23,443 bases of DNA, taken from contig JAJYDP010000003.1 of assembly GCA_021777365.1 (NCBI GenBank), positions 1 through 23,443 of the forward strand, given 5' to 3'. The notes below the pieces were generated by a model. The model had not been told where the DNA came from. It did no database searches and worked only from the letters and a program-made list of their open reading frames with translations. The position numbers were made by a program, and so were the translations under genes. This stretch comes from Chloroflexota bacterium (GTDB taxonomy: Bacteria; Chloroflexota; Limnocylindria; Limnocylindrales; CSP1-4). Positions 14,270-22,980 of this stretch are shown here, in pieces. Within the stretch, counting starts at the first letter, position 1; each line of letters starts with the position of its first letter.

Positions 14270-15535
14270 ATGCACACCTGGCTCGCCGCCGCCATCTTCA
14301 TCGCGGCATACGCGCTCATCGCGAGCGAGCGGGTCGACCGGACGCTGGTCGCGCTGCTCGGCGGCCTGGCGGTGGTCGCGCTCGGCATCATCGACCAGCA
14401 CGAGGCCTTCGCCGCGATCGACCTCAACGTCATCTTCCTGCTGGCCGGCATGATGGTCCTCGCCGGCACACTCGGTCGGACCGGCTTCTTCGAGTGGCTG
14501 GCGATCCGGGCGGCCAAGCTCTCGCGGGGCGATCCCTTCCGGCTGCTGGTGGTCTTCGCCGTGATCACGGCGGGGCTCTCCGCGCTGCTGGACAACGTGA
14601 CCACCGTCGTGCTCATCACGCCGGTGATCCTCTCCGTCTCGCGGCGGCTCGGCATCCCGCCGGGTCCGTACCTCGTCGGCGAGATCCTCGCCTCCAACAT
14701 CGGGGGGACGGCCACGCTCATCGGGGACCCGCCGAACATCCTGATCGGGTCGGCGGCACGGCTGGACTTCGCCGCGTTCCTGGTCAACCTGGCTCCGGTG
14801 ACGCTGGTGGTGCTGGCGGTCGTGATCGTGACGCTGCGGCGGCTGTTCCGGGGCGACCTCCGGGTGCCGGACGAGCAGCGGGAGGCGATCCTCGAGCTCC
14901 GCGAGAGCGAGGCGATCCACGACCGCCGACTGCTCGCCATCTCGCTGATCGTGATCGCCGCGACCATGGCCGGGTTCCTGCTGCACGCCGCGCTCGGCCT
15001 GGAGGCCGCCACGATCGCGCTGCTCGGTGCGACCGTCCTGTTGCTGGTGGCCCGCATCGACCCGCACGAGGCGCTCCGGCAGGTCGAGTGGTCCACGCTC
15101 TTCTTCTTCGTCGGGCTCTTCATGCTCGTCGAAGCGGTGGTGCGCGTCGGGATCGTGGGAGGCGTCGCCGATGCGCTGGCGCGGGCGACGGCCGGGCAGG
15201 TCACCGTGGCGGCGATCGCGCTGCTGTGGTTCTCCGCGATCGCCTCCGCCGTGGTCGACAACATCCCCTACGCGGCCACGGCGATCCCGGTGGTCCAGCG
15301 GCTCACGTCGGACGGGCTCCCGGCCGGGCCGCTCTGGTGGGCGCTGGCGCTGGGCGCCTGCCTGGGGGGCAACCTGACGATCGTGGGGGCGTCGGCGAAC
15401 GTGGTCGTGGCCGGCATGGCCGCCCGCGCGGGACACCCCATCCGGTTCACCGAGTTCCTCCGGTACGGCGCGGTGGTCGTCGGGGAGTCGATGGTGATCT
15501 CCACCGTCTACCTGTGGGCGCGATACCTGGCCTGA
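14270..15535 (+). CDS. ArsB/NhaD-type ion transporter (SLC13 / IT superfamily)
   Basis: 421-residue membrane protein with about 11-12 hydrophobic helices and the two inverted-repeat signatures of the family. In the first half are ALLDNVTTVVLITP (105-118) and SNIGGTATLIGDPPNI (142-157). In the second half are AVVDNIPYAATAIPVV and GGNLTIVGASANVV. These Asp-Asn and Gly-Ala/Ser-Asn clusters line the substrate site in ArsB, NhaD and dicarboxylate carriers. A hydrophilic loop (about 199-220, rich in Glu/Arg) separates the halves. ATG 14270 has GGAGG (14258-14262) at good spacing. Substrate could be arsenite, Na+/H+ or a carboxylate; no arsR or arsC is in the window, so an arsenic role has no contextual support. 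Confidence 0.9.
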   Translation: MHTWLAAAIFIAAYALIASERVDRTLVALLGGLAVVALGIIDQHEAFAAIDLNVIFLLAGMMVLAGTLGRTGFFEWLAIRAAKLSRGDPFRLLVVFAVITAGLSALLDNVTTVVLITPVILSVSRRLGIPPGPYLVGEILASNIGGTATLIGDPPNILIGSAARLDFAAFLVNLAPVTLVVLAVVIVTLRRLFRGDLRVPDEQREAILELRESEAIHDRRLLAISLIVIAATMAGFLLHAALGLEAATIALLGATVLLLVARIDPHEALRQVEWSTLFFFVGLFMLVEAVVRVGIVGGVADALARATAGQVTVAAIALLWFSAIASAVVDNIPYAATAIPVVQRLTSDGLPAGPLWWALALGACLGGNLTIVGASANVVVAGMAARAGHPIRFTEFLRYGAVVVGESMVISTVYLWARYLA

Positions 15536-15645
15536 ACGAACACGCGGGTCGCGCCGGGGCGGCCCTTCCGGTGGCCAGCGGCGCGGTGTGGCGCGCGGCA
15601 TACTGATCCGACGGGCCGGGCATCCGATGCGAGGCAAGCGACGCA

Positions 15646-16767
15646 GTGAACCAGGATCTCCACATCCCTCCCACTGTCGCCTGGGTCGAGGGCGCGATCG
15701 AGATCATCGACCAGACCAGGCTGCCCGCCGGGCTCGAGGTCGTCCGGCTCTCCACGGTGGAGGCGGCGATCGACGCGATCCGCCGGCTGGCCGTGCGCGG
15801 CGCGCCGGCGATCGGCGGCTGCGGGGCGCTGGCGATGGTGGTCGGGCTCGACGAGGCGCACCCGGCCACGGTCGGGGCCGCGCGTACCGAGCTCGACGCG
15901 CTTGTCGAGCGGATCGGTGCCGCGCGGCCCACGGCTGTGAACCTCTCCTGGGCGGTGCGGCGCGTTCGTGACGCCGCCACCGCGGAGGCCACGCCGGAAG
16001 GGATCCGCGAGCGGGCGCTTAGGGAGGCGCAGCGCATCGTCGACGAGGACCGCGAGGCCTGCCGCCTGATCGGCGAGCATGGCCGGGTCGAGCTGCCGGC
16101 GGCGAGCACGATCCTCACCCACTGCAACACCGGGCGCCTGGCCACGCTCGGGTGGGGGACCGCGCTGGGCGTGGTGTACGCCAAGGCCGCGGCCGGTGAG
16201 CCCGTGCGCGTCTTCGCCTGCGAGGCACGCCCGCTCCTGCAGGGCGCCCGCCTGACGGCCTGGGAGCTGACGCAGGCCGGCATCGATGTCACGCTCATCG
16301 TGGACAGCGCGGCCGCCTCGCTTCTGCACTCGGGGCGGGTCGACGCGGTGGTGGTGGGTGCCGACCGGATCGCGGCCAACGGCGACACGGCCAACAAGGT
16401 GGGAACCTTCTCGCTCGCACTGGCGGCCCGCCACGCCGGGGTGCCGTTCTACGTCGCCGCCCCCACGTCGACCGTCGACCCGGCGACGCCGTCGGGCGAC
16501 GCGATCGTGATCGAGGAGCGGCCCGCCGACGAGGTGCGGACCTGGCAGGGCGGGGCCTCGGCGCCGAAGGACGTCCCGGCCTGGAACCCCGCCTTCGACG
16601 TGACGCCGCACGACCTGATCACGGGCTTCATCACCGAGCGCGGGGTCCTGCATCCGCCGTTCCCGCCGTTCGGCGCGCCGGCGGCCGGCAGGGAAAGCCC
16701 GGGGACCCGGCGCGTCACGGGGGCGCCGGACGACGCGACGGGACCCGCGGAGCAACGCGGCCGATGA
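15646..16767 (+). CDS. mtnA: S-methyl-5-thioribose-1-phosphate isomerase
   Basis: Converts 5-methylthioribose-1-phosphate to 5-methylthioribulose-1-phosphate in recycling of methylthioadenosine. 373 residues from GTG 15646, with a weak GAGGCAAG ribosome binding site. The catalytic cysteine is in THCNTGRLATLGWGTALG (Cys160) and the catalytic aspartate in VVVGADRIAANGDTANK (Asp240), the same numbers as in the Bacillus enzyme. The phosphate-binding RRLAVRGAPAIG (46-57) is also present. These residues separate it from eIF2B-like relatives, which lack them. The core ends near residue 340. The last 30 residues (Gly/Pro/Arg-rich) are an unusual tail overlapping the next gene's ATG by four bases. It is translationally coupled to the aldolase-like gene. 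Confidence 0.95.
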   Translation: MNQDLHIPPTVAWVEGAIEIIDQTRLPAGLEVVRLSTVEAAIDAIRRLAVRGAPAIGGCGALAMVVGLDEAHPATVGAARTELDALVERIGAARPTAVNLSWAVRRVRDAATAEATPEGIRERALREAQRIVDEDREACRLIGEHGRVELPAASTILTHCNTGRLATLGWGTALGVVYAKAAAGEPVRVFACEARPLLQGARLTAWELTQAGIDVTLIVDSAAASLLHSGRVDAVVVGADRIAANGDTANKVGTFSLALAARHAGVPFYVAAPTSTVDPATPSGDAIVIEERPADEVRTWQGGASAPKDVPAWNPAFDVTPHDLITGFITERGVLHPPFPPFGAPAAGRESPGTRRVTGAPDDATGPAEQRGR

Positions 16768-17453
16768 GCGGTCCCGCGAGCTGGCAGGCCGCCCGGGAGC
16801 ACGTCCTGCTCTTCTCGCGGCGCCTGCTGGCCGAGCGGTTGGTCTACTTCACCGCCGGCAACATCAGCATGCGGATCCCGGACGATCCCGACCTGGTGGC
16901 GGTCACGCCCGCGAGCACGCCGTATGACACGATGCGGCCGGAGGACGTGGTGATCGTCCGGACGGACGGCCGCGTGGTGGACGGCACGCTGCGCCCGACC
17001 AGCGAGCTGCCGCTGCACACGCTCACCTACGTGCGCCGGCCCGACGTGGGCGGGATCGTCCACACGCACAGCGCGGCCGCGATGGCCGTGGCGGCCATGG
17101 GGATCGGCATCCCGCCCATCCTCCACGGGCTGGTCTCCGCATGCGGGGGCGGGATCGTGACCGCGCCGTACGCCAGGGGAGGGACGGCCGAGCTCGCCGA
17201 GCTGACCGCCGGGGCGCTGCGCGACCGGAGCGCCTGCCTGCTCCGCAACCACGGCGTGCTCGCGATCGGGCCCACCGTGGACCACGCCTACAACGCGGCG
17301 TCGGTGGTGGAAGGCGCGGCCGACGCGTACCTCCGGGCGTTCGCCTTCCGGCCGGTGCCGCAGATCGCCCCCGCGGAGGTGGAGCGGATCCGCCGCGAGC
17401 AGTGGGCACCGGCCTGGTCCGGTCGTCGGGCGGGTCCCACGCACGGCGGGTAG
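16764..17453 (+). CDS. Class II aldolase/adducin family protein (methylthioribulose-phosphate aldolase or dehydratase)
   Basis: 229 residues with the zinc-site residues of the fuculose-phosphate aldolase family: HTH at 100-102 and His163 in LRNHGVLAIG, and the acid/base Glu81 in TSELPLHTLTY. FTAGNISMR (29-37) is the phosphate-binding Gly-Asn loop. Directly coupled to mtnA (ATGA overlap), it most likely acts on 5-methylthioribulose-1-phosphate. Two reactions are known for such neighbours: dehydration by MtnB in the methionine salvage pathway, or cleavage to DHAP and methylthioacetaldehyde in the 'DHAP shunt'. Absence of mtnC/mtnD/mtnW here favours the shunt slightly, but they may lie elsewhere. 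Start ATG 16764; GGAG at 16748-16751 is the likely ribosome binding site. Confidence 0.88.
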   Translation: MSGPASWQAAREHVLLFSRRLLAERLVYFTAGNISMRIPDDPDLVAVTPASTPYDTMRPEDVVIVRTDGRVVDGTLRPTSELPLHTLTYVRRPDVGGIVHTHSAAAMAVAAMGIGIPPILHGLVSACGGGIVTAPYARGGTAELAELTAGALRDRSACLLRNHGVLAIGPTVDHAYNAASVVEGAADAYLRAFAFRPVPQIAPAEVERIRREQWAPAWSGRRAGPTHGG

Positions 17454-17457
17454 CGCG

Positions 17458-18198
17458 ATGAGCAGGGAGTGGGACGCCGCGACGTACGACCGGGTCGCCG
17501 ATCCCCAGGCGCGCTGGGGCGCGGACGTCATCGCGCGCCTCGATCCGCGCGGGGTCGGGCGCGTGCTGGACGCGGGCTGCGGCAGCGGGCGGGTGACCGA
17601 GCAGCTGCTGGAGCGCCTGCCGGAGGCGCACGTGGTGGCGCTTGACGGCTCCGGGCGGATGCTGGAGGAGGCCGCGCGACGCCTCGCCCCCTTCGGGTCG
17701 CGCGTCTCGTTCGTCTGCGCGGATCTGCGGGAGCCCGTGCTGCTGGACGAGCCGGTCGATGCCATCGTCTCCACGGCGACCTTCCACTGGGTGCCCGACC
17801 ACGCCGGGCTGTTCCGGCGGTTGGCGGCGGTGCTGCGGCCCGGGGGTCAGCTGGTGGCGCAGTACGGCGGCAGGGGCAACATCGCGTCGGTGGTGCGGGC
17901 CGTTGCCGAGCTGGGTGACCCGATACCCGGGCGATGGACCTACGCGGAGCCGGAGGACGAGCGCCGGTGCCTGGCGGATGCCGGCTTCGTGGACGTGCAG
18001 GCCTGGCTCCACCCGGAGCCGACGAGCTTCGAGGCGGGGGAATCGTTCGAGACGTTCCTCGCCACGGTCGTGCTGCGGGAGCACGTGGCGCTGCTGCCCG
18101 AGCAGGACCGGGCCGCGTTCGTCCACGCGGTGGCCTCCCGCCTGCCGGGACCGTTCCTGGACTACGTGCGGCTCAACGTGGTGGCCCGCCGGGGCTGA
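17458..18198 (+). CDS. Trans-aconitate 2-methyltransferase-like SAM methyltransferase
   Basis: 246 residues, class I methyltransferase fold. The N-terminal WDAATYDRVADPQARWGADV segment is typical of Tam-like enzymes. Motif I VLDAGCGSGRVT (36-47), acidic VVALDGSGRML, CADLREP and the FHWVPDHAGLFRRLAAVLRP post-motif follow. Tam methylates trans-aconitate and related acids, but many homologues have other unknown substrates. ATG 17458 follows the aldolase stop (TAG 17451-17453) by four bases, so it is in the mtnA operon. Its 3' end overlaps the convergent ATPase gene by 26 bp (18173-18198). A role in sulfur or methyl metabolism is suggested by the neighbours only. Confidence 0.88.
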   Translation: MSREWDAATYDRVADPQARWGADVIARLDPRGVGRVLDAGCGSGRVTEQLLERLPEAHVVALDGSGRMLEEAARRLAPFGSRVSFVCADLREPVLLDEPVDAIVSTATFHWVPDHAGLFRRLAAVLRPGGQLVAQYGGRGNIASVVRAVAELGDPIPGRWTYAEPEDERRCLADAGFVDVQAWLHPEPTSFEAGESFETFLATVVLREHVALLPEQDRAAFVHAVASRLPGPFLDYVRLNVVARRG

Positions 18199-21100
18199 CG
18201 CTGTCGCGGACGATCCGGGGTGCCAGGTCGCTCCCGAGGACGATCTCCCGGTCCGGCTCCAGCGGCACGGTGTCGTGGCAGGTCAGGTAGAGCACCTGGT
18301 GGCGCTGGCCGAGCGCGCGGATCGTGCGTGCCACCCGCCCGGCCCGCGCCGGGTCGAAGTTCACCAGCACCTCGTCCATGACGATGGGTAGCGGCTCGGC
18401 CTGGCTCGCGTAGTGCTCGATGAGGCCGAAGCGGAAGGCCAGGTAGAGCTGCTCACGGGTCCCCCGCGACAGCTCCGCGGGACGGACCAGCGAGCCGTCG
18501 TCGGCGCGGAGCGCCCCGCGGACGCGTTCGCCGAAGGGCACCACCAGCCCGGCGAACTCGCCGCCCGTCCAGTCGACGAAGTGGCGCTCGGCGGCGGCGA
18601 TCACGGCAGGTCGGTGCAGTCGTTCGAAGCGCGCGCGGGCGGCCGCGATCAGCTCGGCGGCGAGGCGGGCCACGAGGTACCGGTCGGCCAGCTCGCAGAG
18701 CGCCGCCAGCGTGTTCTCGCGGCGCTGCCGGAGCTCGGAGGTGTCGGTCTCGGATTCGATGCGCCGGATCTCCTGCTCCGCCGCGCCGAGCTGGGTGGCG
18801 AGCTGGTGCCTGCGCTGGCGGAGCGATTCCAGCTCCGCGTCGAGCGAGGCCCGCCGCGCAGCGACCGCATCCGGCGCCGCGTCGGACGCCGCGGCCGCCA
18901 AGGCGGCGTCGGCGGCCACGGACGGGCCGGCGGCGCCGCCGACCCCCGCCGCGGCCGCCCCGAGCCGCTGTCGCAGCGCGAGGGTGGCCTCCGCGTCGCC
19001 GGCGATCGCCGCGAGCGTGGCCACGTTGCGATCGCGGTCGGCCTCGAGCGCCGCCCGCCGGGCGGCGCGGGTGTGACGGGCCTCCAGGTCGGCGCGATCG
19101 GCCAGGCCGTGGCGGGCGAGGAACGCCCGGTAGGCCTCCCGCGCCGCCGCAAGGGCCCCGCGCGCGCCCTCCGCCTCGCGCTCCGCGGCCTCGAGGGCCC
19201 GCGAGGCGGCGCGACGCTCGGCGTCCAGGCGGGTGGCCTCCTGCAGGTCGGCCACGGCGGCCCGTACGAGCGCATGGAGATCCGTTCCCGTGCAGCCGAG
19301 CGGCTCCAGCACGGCACGCACGCCGCGCTCCCATGCGCCGCGGCGTTCGATGCCGGTGGCCACGGCGACCGCCAGGTCGTCATGGGCCCGCAGGGTGATT
19401 CGCGCCGACTCCGCCCGTTCCAGCATCCGGGCGACCGCCTCCGGGTCCTGCGGTGGCAGCCCGGTCGAGGCGAGGACGCGCTCCCATTCGGCGCGGGCCG
19501 CGGTCACCCGCCCCTCGGCATCGGCCAGGCGTGTCGCGGCGTCGTCGGCCGCGCGGCGGCGGAGGAGCGCCTGCGTGACGGCGGCATCGTGCTGCCGCTC
19601 GAGCGCCGCGCGATCCCGTTCCTGCCGGGCCAGCTCACCCACCTGTTCTCGCAGCGCGAGCGGAACGGCCCCGCTGTCGGACGGCAGGCCCAGCGCGGCG
19701 AGGGCGGCGTCCAGCGCGGCCCGCGCCGCACGGACACGCTCGGCCGCGCCCCACGGGTCCGTCCCGTCGTCGTCCTGCGGCCGGCCGTCGCCCCTGCCGC
19801 GGCCGGGGTCGTTCCGGGAGGAGGGATCGGCGTCCCCCGCGGCGTCGGTCGCTCCACGGGCGTCGGGTTCTCCCCGGGCGCCGGGTTCTCCCTGGGGCCC
19901 GCCTCGCCACGGGACGCCCGCGCCCGCCCAGGCGGCACGGGCCGCGGCGCCGCCGACGACCAGGAGCACCACGCCGACGAGCACCGCGGCCATGGGGCCC
20001 GCGACCGCTGCCATCGCGCCCGCGGCGGCGCTTGCCAGCACGACGGTGCCGGCCGCGAGCGCCGCAGCCTGCACCCGCGATCGCCCTCGCCGCGCCGCCG
20101 CCTCGGCCTCGGCGGCCGCCGTCCGCGCGAGCGCCGTCTCGCGCTCCGCGCGCGTCGTGGTCCAGGCCATCAGCGCGCGATCGGCGGCATCCACGGCATC
20201 CCGCAGGGAGTCCGCGTTCCAGCGATCGTCCCGCGGAAGCGCGGCGAGGGCGACGCCCGCCTCGTGCGCCGTCTCCTCCGCGACCGCCGCCTCGCGTGCC
20301 GCGTTGGACGCCGTGGCGCGGGCCTCGGCGGCGGCGCGCACCGGCGAGTCCAGCAGGTCCCGCGCGCGGGCCAGGAGCCGGTCGCGTTCCGCGATGAACG
20401 AGCCGGCGGCGCGGAGCCGACCCTCGTCCCAGCCGGGGCCCAGGTCCGCCAGGGCCGTCGAGACGTCGCGAGCCAGCCCGTCGAGTCGCCGTTCGTCGGT
20501 CGCGAGCGCGCGGTCCTCCACCTCGCGCGCCGCCGCCGACGAGGCGAGCGGCGCGATCGCCGGTGCGGCGTCCAGCAGGTCTCTGCGCGGCTCCGGCAGT
20601 GCAGCGACGGTCGCCCGGCGTCGCTCGACCTCCGCGAGCGACTCCTGCTGGCGTGCCTCCGCTGCCGATATCGCGCCGGCCAGGCGCGCCTCCTCCGGCA
20701 GCAGCCCGGCCACATCCGGCGCCGGTCCCAGCACCGCCAGGTCCGCCTCGGCCGCCTCGAGGTCCCGCCACGCCGGCCAGGCGCGCACGAGCCGGTCGGC
20801 GGCTTCCCGCTCCCGAGCACGATCGGCCGTATCGCGGTCGAGCGCCTCCAGCCCCGCGCGCAGCGACGCCGCCCGAGCCTGCTGTGCCGCGTACTCGCGG
20901 GGCACGTCCCGGGCCGCCAGCTCGGCCTCGAGCGCAGCCAGCTCCGCGAGCGTCGCGTTGATGGCCTGGCGCTGGCCCCGGGGCCGGAAGAGTCCGTCCG
21001 CCTCGGCGTGCAGGGCGCGCTCGATCTCCAGGATCGACCCGGATGCCCCCAGGCTCGCCCCGTAGATCCGGGCGCTGACCTCGCCCCCCTCGAGCCGGGA

Positions 21101-21505
21101 GGCATCGGCGAGCTCGTCGATCCCGAACGCGAAGATCGCCTCGAACAGCTCGCGGTCCGCGCCGCCGAGCAGATGCGCCAGCGTCTCGTGTGGATCGCCC
21201 GGCAGGGCCACGCCGTGGTCGTCCAGCAGGCGCAGCTCCCCGCGCCCACCGCGCTCACCGTGTCGCTCGAGCCTGATCCGTCGGCCGTCGTCCGTGGCGA
21301 GCTGCAGATGGCCGCCGCGCCGCCCGCCCCGCACGGCCGGATAGGCGCCGGACGGGAGCCCGAAGAGCATGGCCCGGACGAAGGCGTTCAGGGTGGACTT
21401 CCCGGTCCCGTTCATGCCGCGCACCACGGTCACGCCGGGCGACAGCTCCAGCTCGGCCCCCGCCGCGCGGCCGAAGCCGTCGATGCCGACCCGCTCGATC
21501 CGCAC
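18173..21505 (-). CDS. yhaN: YhaN-like SMC/Rad50-type ATPase with central membrane segments
   Basis: 1110 residues from GTG 21505 (upstream GGGAG). The N-terminal half-ATPase has Walker A GMNGTGKST (30-38) and a family-specific IFAFGIDELADASRLEGGEV region (124-143). Long Ala/Arg/Glu-rich coiled coils run from about 180 to 470 and 588 to 960. Two hydrophobic segments (about 478-500 and 505-522) lie between the coils in place of a zinc hook. A collagen-like GEP/GAR loop (533-585) follows. At the C-terminal end are the signature ELSRGTREQLYLAFRFGL (1011-1028), Walker B PLPIVMDEVLVNFD (1038-1051) and a CHD switch. B. subtilis YhaN has the same plan. The partner nuclease gene yhaO lies three bases upstream. 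Likely a membrane-associated SbcCD-like DNA-processing complex. Confidence 0.88.
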   Translation of the reverse strand: MRIERVGIDGFGRAAGAELELSPGVTVVRGMNGTGKSTLNAFVRAMLFGLPSGAYPAVRGGRRGGHLQLATDDGRRIRLERHGERGGRGELRLLDDHGVALPGDPHETLAHLLGGADRELFEAIFAFGIDELADASRLEGGEVSARIYGASLGASGSILEIERALHAEADGLFRPRGQRQAINATLAELAALEAELAARDVPREYAAQQARAASLRAGLEALDRDTADRAREREAADRLVRAWPAWRDLEAAEADLAVLGPAPDVAGLLPEEARLAGAISAAEARQQESLAEVERRRATVAALPEPRRDLLDAAPAIAPLASSAAAREVEDRALATDERRLDGLARDVSTALADLGPGWDEGRLRAAGSFIAERDRLLARARDLLDSPVRAAAEARATASNAAREAAVAEETAHEAGVALAALPRDDRWNADSLRDAVDAADRALMAWTTTRAERETALARTAAAEAEAAARRGRSRVQAAALAAGTVVLASAAAGAMAAVAGPMAAVLVGVVLLVVGGAAARAAWAGAGVPWRGGPQGEPGARGEPDARGATDAAGDADPSSRNDPGRGRGDGRPQDDDGTDPWGAAERVRAARAALDAALAALGLPSDSGAVPLALREQVGELARQERDRAALERQHDAAVTQALLRRRAADDAATRLADAEGRVTAARAEWERVLASTGLPPQDPEAVARMLERAESARITLRAHDDLAVAVATGIERRGAWERGVRAVLEPLGCTGTDLHALVRAAVADLQEATRLDAERRAASRALEAAEREAEGARGALAAAREAYRAFLARHGLADRADLEARHTRAARRAALEADRDRNVATLAAIAGDAEATLALRQRLGAAAAGVGGAAGPSVAADAALAAAASDAAPDAVAARRASLDAELESLRQRRHQLATQLGAAEQEIRRIESETDTSELRQRRENTLAALCELADRYLVARLAAELIAAARARFERLHRPAVIAAAERHFVDWTGGEFAGLVVPFGERVRGALRADDGSLVRPAELSRGTREQLYLAFRFGLIEHYASQAEPLPIVMDEVLVNFDPARAGRVARTIRALGQRHQVLYLTCHDTVPLEPDREIVLGSDLAPRIVRDSVSPGGPPR

Positions 21506-21508
21506 CGC

Positions 21509-22894
21509 CTACTCCCGCCCCGCCAGCTCGTCCACGATCCGGCGGTGCGCCCGGCGCAGCAGGTCGGCCTGCGCGGCGGCGTCAGGTCGCCGGAACCCCG
21601 ATACCCCGCCCGACGCGGAACGGAGGGCCGCCCGGAGCGCCGGACTGTCGAAGAACTCGTCGAGGACGGCGTCCGGGTCGAGCACCGGCCCGAGGTCGAC
21701 GGCCGGGTCCGCGGCCATGCCCGCCGCCGGATCGACCGCCGCGCCCGCGGCGCCCGATGCCGCGGTGGCCAGGCCCACGACTGTCTCGAGCTCACCCAGG
21801 AAGTCGCCCGCACGGGTGATCGCCCGCGCCCCCTCGGGCCGCGTCGCGTCGCGCAGCTCGGCGAGCCAGGCGAACGGGTCGCGCGCCGCGAACCGCTCCA
21901 CGAGGTGCTCACGGAGGTCGCGGAGGGCGTCGGGCTGCCGCAGCTCCGCGTGGATACGCCCGAACCCGGTCAGCTCGATCCGGGCGATCACCGGCCTCCC
22001 GGCGATCCCGAGCGCGCGCTCCAGGTCGCCGGCCAGGCGCGTCAGCAGCCCGTCGAGGTCGGGGATCCCCGCCACGTCGACGCTCCACGCCGCCCAGCGG
22101 ATCTCGTCCAGCTCGCGGAGCTCGATCCGTGGGCGGCCCGCACGGTCCACCGAGACGAGCATGGCGCCTCGCGGCTCGATCTCGCCGGGATCCCGCCCCT
22201 GCGGATTGCCCGCGTACACGATGGCGGGTCCCGCGTCGCGCAGGACCTGCGGCCGGTGCACGTGGCCGAGGGCCCAGTAGTCCATCCCGGATGCCACGAG
22301 ATCGCCGATCGAGCACGGCGCGTAGTTCTCGTGCCCCGGCTGCCCGCCCACGTTGGCGTGCAGCAGGCCGATCGCGAACGGGCTGCCCGGTTCCCTGCGG
22401 AACCGCGCGGCGAGGTTCTCGCGGACGTCACGGACCCCGTAGCTGATCCCGTGGATCCGGGCGATCTCCACCCCGTCGCGCACCACGGGCCGGGACTCGA
22501 CACGTTCGGCGCCGAACCGGTGGGCGCCCGGGGGCCATGCGATCGACGGTTCCCATCCGTTGATGGGGTCGTGGTTGCCGGTCACCACGAACGAGGGAAT
22601 GCCCGCGGCCTCCAGCGCCCGCAGCCCCTCCACGAACGCGAGCTGGCCGCGGATCGTCCGCTCCTCCGCGTCGAACACGTCGCCGGCCACCAGCACGAAG
22701 TCGACGCGCTCGGAGATCGCCAGGTCGACCGCGCGCCGCCACGCGCCCAGGGTGGCGCGCCGGACCGCAGCCGCGACACCGGGCGGTGCGGTCCCGGCCA
22801 GGCCGCCGAACGGGCTGTCCAGGTGCAGATCGGCCACGTGGAGGAAGCGGAAGGCCGCCGTCCCCGCGCCGATGTCCCGGTCCAGCCGCTCCAT
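21509..22894 (-). CDS. yhaO: YhaO/SbcD-like metallophosphoesterase (DNA nuclease subunit)
   Basis: 461 residues. The Mre11/SbcD metal-binding motifs are complete: DLHLD (Asp22, His24), GDVFD (Asp72), GNHD (Asn107, His108), LLHANVG (His179) and GHVH (His211, His213). These bind two Mn2+-type ions for exo/endonuclease chemistry on DNA ends. A C-terminal capping region follows, with an Ala/Gly/Pro-rich linker about 380-410 and a short basic helix (FRRPDAAAQADLLRRAHRRI) at the end, probably the ATPase-binding helix, as Mre11 binds Rad50. ATG 22894 is preceded by GGGAGGAA. Its TAG and the ATPase GTG are three bases apart, so expression is coupled and stoichiometric. Length fits YhaO (about 410) plus extra C-terminal sequence. 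Confidence 0.92.
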   Translation of the reverse strand: MERLDRDIGAGTAAFRFLHVADLHLDSPFGGLAGTAPPGVAAAVRRATLGAWRRAVDLAISERVDFVLVAGDVFDAEERTIRGQLAFVEGLRALEAAGIPSFVVTGNHDPINGWEPSIAWPPGAHRFGAERVESRPVVRDGVEIARIHGISYGVRDVRENLAARFRREPGSPFAIGLLHANVGGQPGHENYAPCSIGDLVASGMDYWALGHVHRPQVLRDAGPAIVYAGNPQGRDPGEIEPRGAMLVSVDRAGRPRIELRELDEIRWAAWSVDVAGIPDLDGLLTRLAGDLERALGIAGRPVIARIELTGFGRIHAELRQPDALRDLREHLVERFAARDPFAWLAELRDATRPEGARAITRAGDFLGELETVVGLATAASGAAGAAVDPAAGMAADPAVDLGPVLDPDAVLDEFFDSPALRAALRSASGGVSGFRRPDAAAQADLLRRAHRRIVDELAGRE

Positions 22895-22980
22895 CCGTTC
22901 CTCCCGGTGCGTTCCGCCGCCCGTCGGGAGTATGCGGCCTTCACCGGCTCCCGACCGGCCGCGCGGGGATGCCCCGCGAG

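Noticed and set aside
14270..15535. Arsenite efflux gene arsB as a firm call
   Set aside because: The family is shared by Na+/H+ antiporters and carboxylate carriers; no arsR, arsC or arsenic-related gene is adjacent.
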